A DNA stretch of 64,000 nucleotides from an uncultured Shinella sp. (GTDB lineage: Bacteria > Pseudomonadota > Alphaproteobacteria > Rhizobiales > Rhizobiaceae). The notes beneath the pieces are model-generated. The model saw nothing but the letters and a program-made list of their open reading frames with translations. It was not told the origin of the DNA and ran no database searches. Shown here one piece after another: positions 17,769 to 25,741 of this stretch. The position numbers and the translations under genes were made by a program. The stretch is taken from positions 1-64,000 of the forward strand of contig NZ_CAMLFY010000010.1 of NCBI RefSeq assembly GCF_946479415.1. The letters are read 5' to 3'. Every line of letters begins with the position of its first letter. The stretch's first letter is position 1.

Positions 17769-18197
17769 ATGCGTTTCTTCAGCACGTTGTTTAAAGCTGC
17801 GTCGAAGCCCCGGCAAGCCGTCGAACCTACCTTGTCGCCCTCCGACGCTCCCGCGACGCGACAGCTCCTGCTGGTGACGATATTGGGTGCCGAGCCGGCG
17901 AGAATCGCTGAGATCGTCGAGAGGACATCGGCGGCTCATCCTGGCATAAAGATCGTCTATGTAACGGATACGCTCGACTTCGCAATCTTCCGGGAGCGGA
18001 AAGCGACGTTCGAATATATTCCGTCCCTCTCGGAGCAAAACCGGCATGCGGAAGCGATGAATTGGCCGCGTTACCTGAAGCGCCGCTGGGAGCTCATCGA
18101 GGCCAAGTGGGCGCCGACGCAGTCGGTGGCTTACGGGCTCAATTTCGACCGTCTGCTTGCCGCATCCGAACGGGCGGGCACGGCGGGCAAACACTAG
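17769..18197 (+). CDS. Small protein of a glycan locus, paralog of 22991-23449
   Basis: 142 residues, no recognised family. Residues about 32-125 form a conserved domain shared with the product of 22991-23449: LVTILGAEPARIAEIV, then KIVYVTDTLDFAIFR, FEYIPS, and MNWPRYLKRRWELIEAKWAP with AYG near the end. The alternating hydrophobic strand/helix pattern suggests a Rossmann-like half-domain, perhaps a glycosyltransferase accessory. Start is well supported by GGAGGAGG. It is followed nine bases later by a GT-B-like glycosyltransferase; the paralog is likewise coupled to one, so the pair probably acts together. Confidence 0.75.
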   Translation: MRFFSTLFKAASKPRQAVEPTLSPSDAPATRQLLLVTILGAEPARIAEIVERTSAAHPGIKIVYVTDTLDFAIFRERKATFEYIPSLSEQNRHAEAMNWPRYLKRRWELIEAKWAPTQSVAYGLNFDRLLAASERAGTAGKH

Positions 18198-18206
18198 CCG
18201 GCCCGA

Positions 18207-19295
18207 ATGGTCATGCGCCCTGACAACGTCCTTTTTGCATCCTCGAACGGCATCGGTCTCGGCCATCTCGCTCGCCAGATGGCCATAGCGGATAGGCTGG
18301 CTGCGGGGCAGCGCTCCGTTTTCCTGACGATGTCCTACGCGGCAGCGACACTGAAGCAGGCGGGTTATCTCTGCCTGATGACTGCGCATCACCGCAGCAA
18401 CGGTTTGGAGGTGGAGGCCTGGAACGCGGCTCTCGAGCAGGAATATCTCATGACGATCGATGAACTCAGGCCAAAGGCCTTCGTTTACGATGCGACCGCC
18501 GTCTTCGGCGGCGTCGTCGAGATGCTGTATCGCGTGCCGAAGCTGACGTCGATCTGGATAAGGCGGCCGATGTGGCGTCCGGTGCATGCCCAGTTTCTGC
18601 AGCATTCGGCGCGGTTTACGCTCGTCGTCGAACCCGGTGAACTGGCGGACGAGCTGGATGATGGCCCGACGAAGGCAGTTCAGTCCGAAACCATGCGGGT
18701 TTCGCCCATTCTGCATACGGATCCGGGCGACCGGCTGACACGTGACGCGGCACGGCAGGCTCTTGGCTTGCCTTTGGATGCAGTCGTCATCTGCCTGCAG
18801 ATTTCCAACGGCGGTGCCTATGACCTCGGGGGCGTCCGCGCTTCCGTCATCGAACGGTTGCTGGCCCTGGACAATGTTTTCGTCGTCGAATTTCGCTCAG
18901 CGCTCGTGCCGGCGGCGGACAGTGCCGACAATCCACGACATTTGATGTTGAACCTGTTTCCCGCCTTTCGCTACAGCGCTGCCTGGGATGCCGCGATATC
19001 CGCAGCAGGTTACAACAGCTTTCACGAAAACGTTCTCGGCGCCGTGCCTACTCTTTTCGTGCCGAACGAAGGCGACGAGATGGACATGCAGGCGACAAGG
19101 GCGCGATGGGCAAAACAGCAAGGCTGCGGGCTGATGATACGTCGCGAGGAAGCCGGAGAGCTCGATGCCGCTCTTGAGCAGCTGCTCGATGCCGGTGAGC
19201 GGGACGCGATGAGAAACCGCTGCCGGTCGATCGAATGGAGCAACGGTGCGATAGCCCTCGCACGTCACATCGATGCGCTACCGTCCGTGACCTGA
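18207..19295 (+). CDS. GT-B-fold glycosyltransferase-like protein
   Basis: 362 residues. The N-terminal VLFASSNGIGLGHLARQMAI is the GxGHxxR motif of MurG/UGT-like GT-B enzymes; the C-terminal half has AAISAAGYNSFHENVLGAVP and TLFVPNEGDEM, corresponding to the nucleotide-sugar binding region. It would transfer a sugar from an activated donor; acceptor and sugar are unknown. It is closely similar over its whole length to residues 369-740 of the fusion protein at 20772-22994. Last gene of the plus operon that starts with the heparinase-like gene. No strong ribosome site is seen, so translation may be coupled to the small protein ending nine bases upstream. Confidence 0.8.
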   Translation: MVMRPDNVLFASSNGIGLGHLARQMAIADRLAAGQRSVFLTMSYAAATLKQAGYLCLMTAHHRSNGLEVEAWNAALEQEYLMTIDELRPKAFVYDATAVFGGVVEMLYRVPKLTSIWIRRPMWRPVHAQFLQHSARFTLVVEPGELADELDDGPTKAVQSETMRVSPILHTDPGDRLTRDAARQALGLPLDAVVICLQISNGGAYDLGGVRASVIERLLALDNVFVVEFRSALVPAADSADNPRHLMLNLFPAFRYSAAWDAAISAAGYNSFHENVLGAVPTLFVPNEGDEMDMQATRARWAKQQGCGLMIRREEAGELDAALEQLLDAGERDAMRNRCRSIEWSNGAIALARHIDALPSVT

Positions 19296-19359
19296 AAGGG
19301 GAGTGCCAGTAGCAGGGCATCCTCCATCTGATCATCGGCCGGAAAGCCGAAGATGCGCG

Positions 19360-20664
19360 TCACAGGGAGTAGGCCGGCACAGGGCTGCGTTCGATCTCGA
19401 CATTTTCCGCCGTGGGCGGAAAGTTCGCAAGCCGCTCATCGACATCGAACAGTTTTCGGTGCGTTCCCTGGTCGCCGCGCGCCTTCTCGAAGATGGCGAT
19501 CGCGCCGGCGCTCTCAGCGACGGTTGCAGCATCGAAGGATTGCCGGCGCAGTGCGACATCCAGGGCTTCGTAAAGTGTGTCGAACAGCTTTTCGCGGTCG
19601 TTGCGGATGATGAAGTCCATCCAGCGGCGACACCAGTCGTCCTTGACGGCCTGCGGCAGAAATTCGACCGCCATGAAGTTCGTGGCCTTGCGCGGAAACA
19701 TCAACTTTGCCGTGACCTTGAGATGACGGTCGATGGCAAATTGCAGGAGATCGCCGAGATGCAGGAGGCCGAACGATGTCAGGGTCACGTCGAGTGCGAT
19801 GTCTATCGACGGCGATTTCCGTGCCAATGCGATCAGAGCGTCCATGTTCTCGGAAAAATGTGCGGTCCTGAAACCGCTGCGGATATATTCGCCCGCCATG
19901 CCCAGACCATCCACCGACGCCTGCACCGTGACATGCGAGAAATGCGGCCAGAGGTCTTCGACCGTCTGGCCCTTGAATTTCAACATGGTCAGATTGGTGT
20001 TGTAGGCGACATCGGTATGCCGGGCGTGGCCCGTGCTGATGAGCTCGTTCATGACGGTCCAATGGGTCTCGTCGAACAGCGGCTCACCGCCGGCCCAATA
20101 GAGATGGCTGATCGTTCCCGCGCGCGCGGCCGCGATGAGTTCGTCCCGCGCGATCGACTGCGCCTCGTTGCGCGCCTCGATATAGCTTCTGTCCCAAAAT
20201 GTCGGATCGCGGTCGAGTTTCTGAAGTTCCGGATCGCGGCGTATTTCCATCTCGAGCGTCGTCGAGTAACGCGGGCCGCAGATCCGGCATTTCAGATTGC
20301 AGGTCGATGAGCGATAGTCGAACGTAAAGGGTTCGAGGCTCGTCGATCCGTCGGCATTCGTTGCGGCAATGGCAGGGCCAACCCATTCCGGCCAGCGCGC
20401 CATCATCTGATCGCGATAGGTGATGGCGCGGTTGGATTGCTGGCTGCAATCGCTGCACCGCGGAAGAAGTTCGCCCGCCAGCATCTGGCGGCGCACCTGC
20501 TTCATTTCCTCGGAGTTCCAATAGTCCGCCAAACGGTTTTGGGCGGGGCTGGGCGCGTTGCCGAGATTGACCGTATCGACGCAACAGAGCTTTCGGTGCC
20601 CTTGCGCCGTCACATGGGCATGAATCCAGGGGATGAGACAGAAACCTTTGGGAATCTGATGCAT
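19360..20664 (-). CDS. Radical SAM protein with twitch-like C-terminal Cys region
   Basis: 434 residues. The radical SAM [4Fe-4S] motif is C122-x3-C126-x2-C129 (CNLKCRIC), followed by YWAGGEPL, the GGE motif for SAM binding. Before it are CC at 27-28 and CSDC (70-73), which may ligate another cluster, as in twitch/SPASM-type proteins, although here they precede the core. Proteins of this group modify peptides or small metabolites, or act in surface-polymer synthesis; the substrate is unknown. Third gene of the minus operon, 107 bases after the fused glycosyltransferase. GAGG lies before the start. Convergent with the other glycosyltransferase gene. Confidence 0.85.
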   Translation of the reverse strand: MHQIPKGFCLIPWIHAHVTAQGHRKLCCVDTVNLGNAPSPAQNRLADYWNSEEMKQVRRQMLAGELLPRCSDCSQQSNRAITYRDQMMARWPEWVGPAIAATNADGSTSLEPFTFDYRSSTCNLKCRICGPRYSTTLEMEIRRDPELQKLDRDPTFWDRSYIEARNEAQSIARDELIAAARAGTISHLYWAGGEPLFDETHWTVMNELISTGHARHTDVAYNTNLTMLKFKGQTVEDLWPHFSHVTVQASVDGLGMAGEYIRSGFRTAHFSENMDALIALARKSPSIDIALDVTLTSFGLLHLGDLLQFAIDRHLKVTAKLMFPRKATNFMAVEFLPQAVKDDWCRRWMDFIIRNDREKLFDTLYEALDVALRRQSFDAATVAESAGAIAIFEKARGDQGTHRKLFDVDERLANFPPTAENVEIERSPVPAYSL

Positions 20665-20771
20665 CGTCTTGCCTCACCTGCTGCTCGCCCGAATTATGTC
20701 GGCTCCCAAAAGCAAGTCAATGCGCCGACAAGGATCAGCCCTCCGGCCTTTTGCCCTTGCGGCGTGCCTCG

Positions 20772-22994
20772 CTAGTGCTCTTTGTCGCGTCCCGTCACGT
20801 CCCAGTCGGTTCGAACCAACCGCGCATGATCTTCCATATATCGCGCGATTTCCCGCGCGCCATTTTCCCATTCGATGGCGCGGCAGCGGCCGGCGATGCG
20901 GGCGTGCTCGTTCGCATCGAGCAACTGCTCGACATGGGCCTTCACATGGGCAAGGTCGTAGTCCCGGCGCATCAGTAAACCGTGACCGGTCAGTTCAGCC
21001 CAACGCGCGCGGTTCAATTGAAGGTCCATTTCGTCAGCCTCGTTTGGCACGAAGAGCGTCGGAATGGCTCCTAAAACCTGCTCGTGGAATGCGTTGTAAC
21101 CGGCCGCCGTCACGGCCGCATCGAAAGCCCGGCTGTGGCGGAAGCTCGGGAAGAGCTCGGCGACCCTGTGGCGCGGATGCGTGGGCGCTGCGGCCGCCGC
21201 CTCGGCGGCGATCGGTGACCGCAGGTCGAGAAGCAGCGTGTCGGGCCGTTCGAGCACGGCGTCGATGATTGCCTTGCGGACCGGCGTCATGTCGAAATTC
21301 GCACCCGAGCCAAGTTGCAGGGCGATGACCAGCAGGTCTTCCGGCAAGTCGAGAGCGGCCCGCGCTGCGGCGCGGCTCATGCGCTCGTCCGGTTCGATAT
21401 GCAGCACCGGCGGCACCAGCAGCACTCGGCCGCGTTCGGCCGCCGTGGGGCCGTGATCGAAATCCTGCGCCAGTTCCGCCGGCTCGATGATGGCATCGAA
21501 ATGGTGGGACATCTCCAGGAATGTCCGATGGCTCTCGCGCCACATCGGTCGTCGCACCCACACCGAAAACGTATTCGGGAACATTCGCAGCGCCTGCACT
21601 ACGCCGTCGAAGACGGCGGTCGCGTCATAAGCGAAGACCGCGGGCTTCAGATGCGCCAGAAGGTCGAACATTTCTTCGGCAAGTGTGCGGTTCCAGTCGT
21701 CCGAATGCGCATCCAGATGGCGATGATAGGTGAGGAAATGCGCCTGGTATCCTTCGCGGACCGCTGCCTTCATCGAGTAGGACATGGTCGCAAAGACGGA
21801 TCTCAGGTCCAGTGGCAGATGCCGCGCGATGGCGAGTTGCTGTGCCAGATGCCCGACGCCGATGCCGTTGGATGAGGCAAACAGGACGTTTCGTGTCGGC
21901 AGCGGTGCGGAGATCGCGCTGGCTTGCGACGCCGGTACGTCAAATGCCTGCCGCACCCGATCAATCCGGCCTGAATAAATTTCGGCCGAGCACATGTCGA
22001 CGGCGAAGGCGCGCGCCCTTGTGCGCTGTGCCGCATAGGCGGCGGGATCGTTGACGAAGCGATCGATAACTTTTTCCACATGCGCGGGCATAGCGTAGAT
22101 GGCGGCGGTCCCGAAGATCGTCTCGAAATGCGGTGGTAGTATCACCACCAGTCCGACGGCAAGCGCCTCCAGAATGGTGCGACCGAAGGCTTCGGACCAT
22201 TTGTTGTCGTGATAGTAGACGTAGAAATCCAGGCTGGCCAGGAATTCGGCGATTCCAGTCCAGGCGAAGGGAATGAGTTCCCAGTTGCCGGGAAGCGCGC
22301 CATACATGTCCTCGAGATAGTCGTCCGCCCCGAGAACCCTGATATGATACCGTTCGCCGTTGGCAGGATAGGCCCAGAGGGCCTCCTGTTTCGAAGGCCA
22401 TTTCAACCGGTCGGGGCGTGAATGCCGGCCGATGACGATCGGCGTACCGATAGGGCGTGCGTCGCGCATCGGCCAATCGTCGAGATCGATCAGGTTCATC
22501 CAGTCCTGGTCGAGAAGCGAGGACTGCGGTGGCAGCGTCCGAGGCAGGCTGTAACGGACCACGCCGCTGACGGGGGCGAAGGCTGGCGCCAGTCCAAAAG
22601 AATCCTGGCAGTTGCGGCTGATGGCGGTGAGATCGTATTGCCGCGTTCCCTCGCGGTCGAACATCGGGTGATGCAGCACCATGATGAGTGCACGGGTCTC
22701 GATGCGCAGCGGCGTGCTCGGGCGGTTCGCCATGATCGTCGGATGATGGATCAAGACGATCCCCGCCCGCATCGGCACGGAGGGATCGACGCGCTCGACC
22801 ACGCCATCCTCCAACAGGCTGCGGATATCCGGGTGCATCGGGAAGGGAAGTCCAAGCAGTGGTCCTTTGACCGTCATCAGCCCGCAGCGCATGCCGGCCC
22901 GCGCCGCCGCCCGCATCTCCACTGCAACCGCCGTCGACGTGCCGCCCTCAAACCGTGCATCGGCGACAAACAGGATATCGAAATCAGTGATCAT
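20772..22994 (-). CDS. Fused glycosyltransferase: GT4-like domain plus GT-B-like module
   Basis: 740 residues in two parts. Residues 1 to about 355 resemble GT4 enzymes: IVIGRHSRPDRLKWP is the mid-domain and E268-x7-E276 (EAFGRTILE) is the donor-binding EX7E motif. From residue 369 the sequence restarts with VLFASSNGIGVGHLAQQL and is a paralog of the whole protein at 18207-19295, including YDATAVFDGVVQ, VRRPMWRESH and AAGYNAFHEQVLGA. The enzyme could add two successive sugars. Start at 22994 is chosen because its ATGA overlaps the stop of the small-protein gene; the frame runs further upstream to 23105 but inside that gene. A fusion that mirrors a separate gene pair in the same locus is unusual. 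Confidence 0.85.
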   Translation of the reverse strand: MITDFDILFVADARFEGGTSTAVAVEMRAAARAGMRCGLMTVKGPLLGLPFPMHPDIRSLLEDGVVERVDPSVPMRAGIVLIHHPTIMANRPSTPLRIETRALIMVLHHPMFDREGTRQYDLTAISRNCQDSFGLAPAFAPVSGVVRYSLPRTLPPQSSLLDQDWMNLIDLDDWPMRDARPIGTPIVIGRHSRPDRLKWPSKQEALWAYPANGERYHIRVLGADDYLEDMYGALPGNWELIPFAWTGIAEFLASLDFYVYYHDNKWSEAFGRTILEALAVGLVVILPPHFETIFGTAAIYAMPAHVEKVIDRFVNDPAAYAAQRTRARAFAVDMCSAEIYSGRIDRVRQAFDVPASQASAISAPLPTRNVLFASSNGIGVGHLAQQLAIARHLPLDLRSVFATMSYSMKAAVREGYQAHFLTYHRHLDAHSDDWNRTLAEEMFDLLAHLKPAVFAYDATAVFDGVVQALRMFPNTFSVWVRRPMWRESHRTFLEMSHHFDAIIEPAELAQDFDHGPTAAERGRVLLVPPVLHIEPDERMSRAAARAALDLPEDLLVIALQLGSGANFDMTPVRKAIIDAVLERPDTLLLDLRSPIAAEAAAAAPTHPRHRVAELFPSFRHSRAFDAAVTAAGYNAFHEQVLGAIPTLFVPNEADEMDLQLNRARWAELTGHGLLMRRDYDLAHVKAHVEQLLDANEHARIAGRCRAIEWENGAREIARYMEDHARLVRTDWDVTGRDKEH

Positions 22995-23449
22995 GCCGCG
23001 CCACCCCCTGTCCGGCCGTTGGGCGCCGACGCGAGATAGTTTTCGGCATTCTGCCCATAGGCAAGAACATGCGCCGGCCGCCATTTGGTCAAAAGCAGCT
23101 TCCACCGACCCCTGAGATAACTTTCCCAGTTCATACTCTCCAGGTGCATGCGCTGCTCATGTATCGGCGGCAGATATTCGAACATGACGCCCTGATGGCG
23201 AAAGCGCATGAAGTCGAGGTCGTCGGTGATATAGACCAGGCGGTGGGTGCCTGAAAATTTGGCCTTCGTCACAGTGATGATTTCATCGATATGAGCAGGA
23301 TCGACGCCGAGAACAGTAATCATCACCACGGAGATATCAGGCTGCGAGGCGTAGATGTAAACCGATCCAGGTTCTGGATCTCCCGCTCTCGAATGGTCTT
23401 CTTTCTTTAAATGCAAAAGCCATTTCGTGATCAGGCTCAATTTTCGCAC
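22991..23449 (-). CDS. Small protein of a glycan locus, paralog of 17769-18197
   Basis: 152 residues, family not recognised. It shares with the other copy the segments VMITVLGVDPAHIDEII, RLVYITDDLDFMRFR, FEYLPPIHEQ, SMNWESYLRGRWKLLLTKW and AYGQNAENYLAS, at roughly 45% identity by eye. The first 35 residues are basic and not shared. GTG start at 23449 has only a weak ribosome site. Its stop overlaps the start of the fused glycosyltransferase (ATGA), which indicates translational coupling and a fixed stoichiometry with it. It heads the minus operon, with the promoter expected within 23450-23561. Confidence 0.75.
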   Translation of the reverse strand: MRKLSLITKWLLHLKKEDHSRAGDPEPGSVYIYASQPDISVVMITVLGVDPAHIDEIITVTKAKFSGTHRLVYITDDLDFMRFRHQGVMFEYLPPIHEQRMHLESMNWESYLRGRWKLLLTKWRPAHVLAYGQNAENYLASAPNGRTGGGAA

Positions 23450-23561
23450 CCCGGCAAAGCAGATCTGTATTATTTAAATCATGCGCGCCGAGGGCCGTAA
23501 ACTGTCTTCCGCAAAGCCCTCTCTTATGTCCGCATCGGCTCTCCGGTGTTTGACATCTGCA

Positions 23562-25124
23562 TCAGTTCACGCCGCGGTAAACGATGCCTCGTGCCAGCCA
23601 GCAGCCGACGACAAGACCCGTTACCGCGCCGCCCGAGTCTCGCTGGATCAAGACCGTCCAGTCGCCGGGGGCGGCGGCGTCCAGGGCGCGGCGGCTGGTG
23701 ATGACAAAGACGTCTTGCGCCAATGCATACATTCGCTCCATCGGCCCCTTGCCATAGAGCCCCTCGAAGACGGCGAAGGCGGCGCCATCTCGCACCTCGA
23801 TTTCCATGAAGGCATCGAGTTCGTCGGACCGGTAGCGCCCCGCGATCGGTGTGGCGTCCACCCACTCCACCGGCTCAAGCCGGCGTGCCGTCACGGTAAG
23901 GTTTTCGCTTTGCCGCTCCATGACGAGATGGCCGTCTTCCCTGCGCAGGCTGAAACCCTGCCCACGCGCCACGCCGTCCGCCGTTACGGTCGCCAGTGCG
24001 GAAGACGGGCCGTACCACAGCTTCACGCCGCCGGCATCCGCGGATGTGCGCACGATAAGCCCCTGCGCCTCATCCAGCCACAACCCGTCCCAATCCGTTG
24101 ACGGAATGGTCTCGGTGCGGTTCTCGCGGCCGAGCGCGGCATCGGCGAGTGCGGCAGCCGCCGCGAAGCCGCTTGCCCCATGATTGAACATGACGACCAC
24201 GGACAGGCGTTCCGCCGCGACATGCATGCGATAGGAACTGAACCCGCGCAGGCCGCCGCCATGGCCGGTGAATTCGAGGCCGTTATAGACGTCCCGCCGG
24301 AGGCCGTAGGCATAGGTCGCGGGCGTGCCATCCGCGTAGAAGGCGGGTGCTGAGAGGCGATTGTAGAGACCGTCAGGCGCGTCTCGCGTGGCGTCGATAT
24401 GGCATTCCCATGCGAGCATGTCATCGAGCGAGGCGGCAATGCCGGCATCGCCGAACCAGTAGATGCCATTGTCGGCCGGCAGGAAGCCGGTATCGTCATT
24501 TCCTTCATAGCCGACGACGCCATCAACTGGCACGCGCGTATTCGCAGACAGGACGGCCGTGGACATTCCGGCCGGCGCAAACAGCCTCTCCCGGAGAAGG
24601 TCGGCATAGGCACGGCCGGTGCCGCGCTCGATAAGCTCGCCGAGGATACGGAAATTACCGTTGCTGTAGGAGTAATGTGCGCCGGCGGGAAAGTGCCCGG
24701 TCTTTGCGCTGGCGATGAGGGGCAGGGCATCCTCGCGACGGAATTCGGTTTCCGGATAGGCGCCGTGCAGCACGGTCAGCGCCCAATAGTCACGCAGGCC
24801 CGACTGGTTATGGCAGAGTTCGGCAATGGTCGGCAGTCGGTCGCGATAGTCTGGAAGATAGTCGCGCACCTTATCGTCCAGCGCGGCGGGATCGCCGAAC
24901 TGGTCGAGCAGCAGCGCGCAGGTGAACTGTTTCGAGATCGAACAGATCGGCAAGCGTGTTTGCGCCGTCATCGGCAAGCGGCGATACATGTCGGCAAAAC
25001 CCCAGGCGCGGCGCGCCACGACCTTGCCGTCCTTGACGATGCCAGCCACGCCTCCCGGTCCGCGAAAACGAAGGGGAAGGCGGTTCAGCGCCCGGTCGAG
25101 CGCCGCGGTATCGAGCATCGTCAT
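23562..25124 (-). CDS. dap: D-aminopeptidase, serine peptidase S12 family
   Basis: 520 residues, the length of the Ochrobactrum anthropi DAP enzyme, which removes N-terminal D-amino acids (D-Ala and others) from peptides and amides. Catalytic S62-x-x-K65 (SISK) follows PIC; the Tyr motif is in HYSYSNGNFRIL; the third motif is HGGG in FTGHGGGLRGF. The C-terminal 180 residues form the two beta-barrel domains seen in DAP, ending GLVVGCWLARGIVYR. No signal peptide is visible, so it is cytoplasmic. It starts 12 bases after the L,D-transpeptidase-like gene and is the last gene of the minus operon that begins with the AsnC-type regulator, so it may salvage D-amino-acid peptides from wall turnover. 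Confidence 0.9.
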   Translation of the reverse strand: MTMLDTAALDRALNRLPLRFRGPGGVAGIVKDGKVVARRAWGFADMYRRLPMTAQTRLPICSISKQFTCALLLDQFGDPAALDDKVRDYLPDYRDRLPTIAELCHNQSGLRDYWALTVLHGAYPETEFRREDALPLIASAKTGHFPAGAHYSYSNGNFRILGELIERGTGRAYADLLRERLFAPAGMSTAVLSANTRVPVDGVVGYEGNDDTGFLPADNGIYWFGDAGIAASLDDMLAWECHIDATRDAPDGLYNRLSAPAFYADGTPATYAYGLRRDVYNGLEFTGHGGGLRGFSSYRMHVAAERLSVVVMFNHGASGFAAAAALADAALGRENRTETIPSTDWDGLWLDEAQGLIVRTSADAGGVKLWYGPSSALATVTADGVARGQGFSLRREDGHLVMERQSENLTVTARRLEPVEWVDATPIAGRYRSDELDAFMEIEVRDGAAFAVFEGLYGKGPMERMYALAQDVFVITSRRALDAAAPGDWTVLIQRDSGGAVTGLVVGCWLARGIVYRGVN

Positions 25125-25136
25125 CGTTCTACCCTG

Positions 25137-25649
25137 TCAATCCGCCGAACGGAACTCGAGATGCGTCCCGGGTTCGGCACGGGCAAGAAACGCCAGCAGA
25201 TCGCCCTTGGCAAGAGCCGCGCAGCCTTCCGTGGGGGAATAATCCGGGCGGGCTATGTGCAGGAAAATGGCACTGCCGGCGCCGGGAACCGGCGGATCGT
25301 CATTGTGGCCGAGCACGACGACGATGTCGTAGAGATCGTCCTGCCGCCACATCTCTTCATGGCTTGCCGCGAAAGGGCGGGTGACGGGGCGGTTATAGTC
25401 TGCGTGGGCAGGATCATCGCACCAGCCGTCCATCTCCGCGATTGCCTGCGTCGGGAAGGGCGACACCGGTTTTTCGATGCGGTCCGGGCGATAATATACC
25501 CTGCGGATCGGCCATCGACCGATGGGACTGACGCCATCGCCTTCCATCTTCTCCAGCTGTATGCCGCTGCGCCCCACGGCCGAGCGCCAGATCCGGTCGC
25601 CGTAGCATGCCTGCCAGCGCTCGCCGTCCGAGGTCACGATCAGATCCAT
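25137..25649 (-). CDS. L,D-transpeptidase-like (YkuD) protein
   Basis: 170 residues. The C-terminal half has the YkuD-type active site: H131 in FLHIARP and C143 in SPTEGCAAL, preceded by VVVLGHND. The usual S/T-HGC is replaced by TEGC, the form found in short single-domain family members. The N-terminal DGVSPIGRWPIRRVYYRPD is the substrate-groove segment. Family members cross-link peptidoglycan or attach proteins to it, but this one has no signal peptide or wall-binding domain, so it may be cytoplasmic or non-classical. Start at 25649 is set by AAAGGA and fits domain length; the longer frame to 25814 runs through the hairpin and the upstream gene. Confidence 0.75.
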   Translation of the reverse strand: MDLIVTSDGERWQACYGDRIWRSAVGRSGIQLEKMEGDGVSPIGRWPIRRVYYRPDRIEKPVSPFPTQAIAEMDGWCDDPAHADYNRPVTRPFAASHEEMWRQDDLYDIVVVLGHNDDPPVPGAGSAIFLHIARPDYSPTEGCAALAKGDLLAFLARAEPGTHLEFRSAD

Positions 25650-25702
25650 AGGCGTTCCTTTGCGGTCCATGGGAAACGGCGGGCCGCAAGGATATGCGGA
25701 TC

Positions 25703-25730
25703 GGTGAGACAGCTTAGCCGCTGTCTCACC
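25703..25730 (-). terminator. Hairpin between the transaminase and L,D-transpeptidase-like genes
   Basis: Perfect 11-bp stem GGTGAGACAGC / GCTGTCTCACC with a six-base loop, 12 bases after the transaminase stop. It lacks a U tract, so it is more likely a partial terminator or mRNA stabiliser that lowers expression of the two downstream genes. Confidence 0.55.
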
Positions 25731-25741
25731 CATTTCAATGG

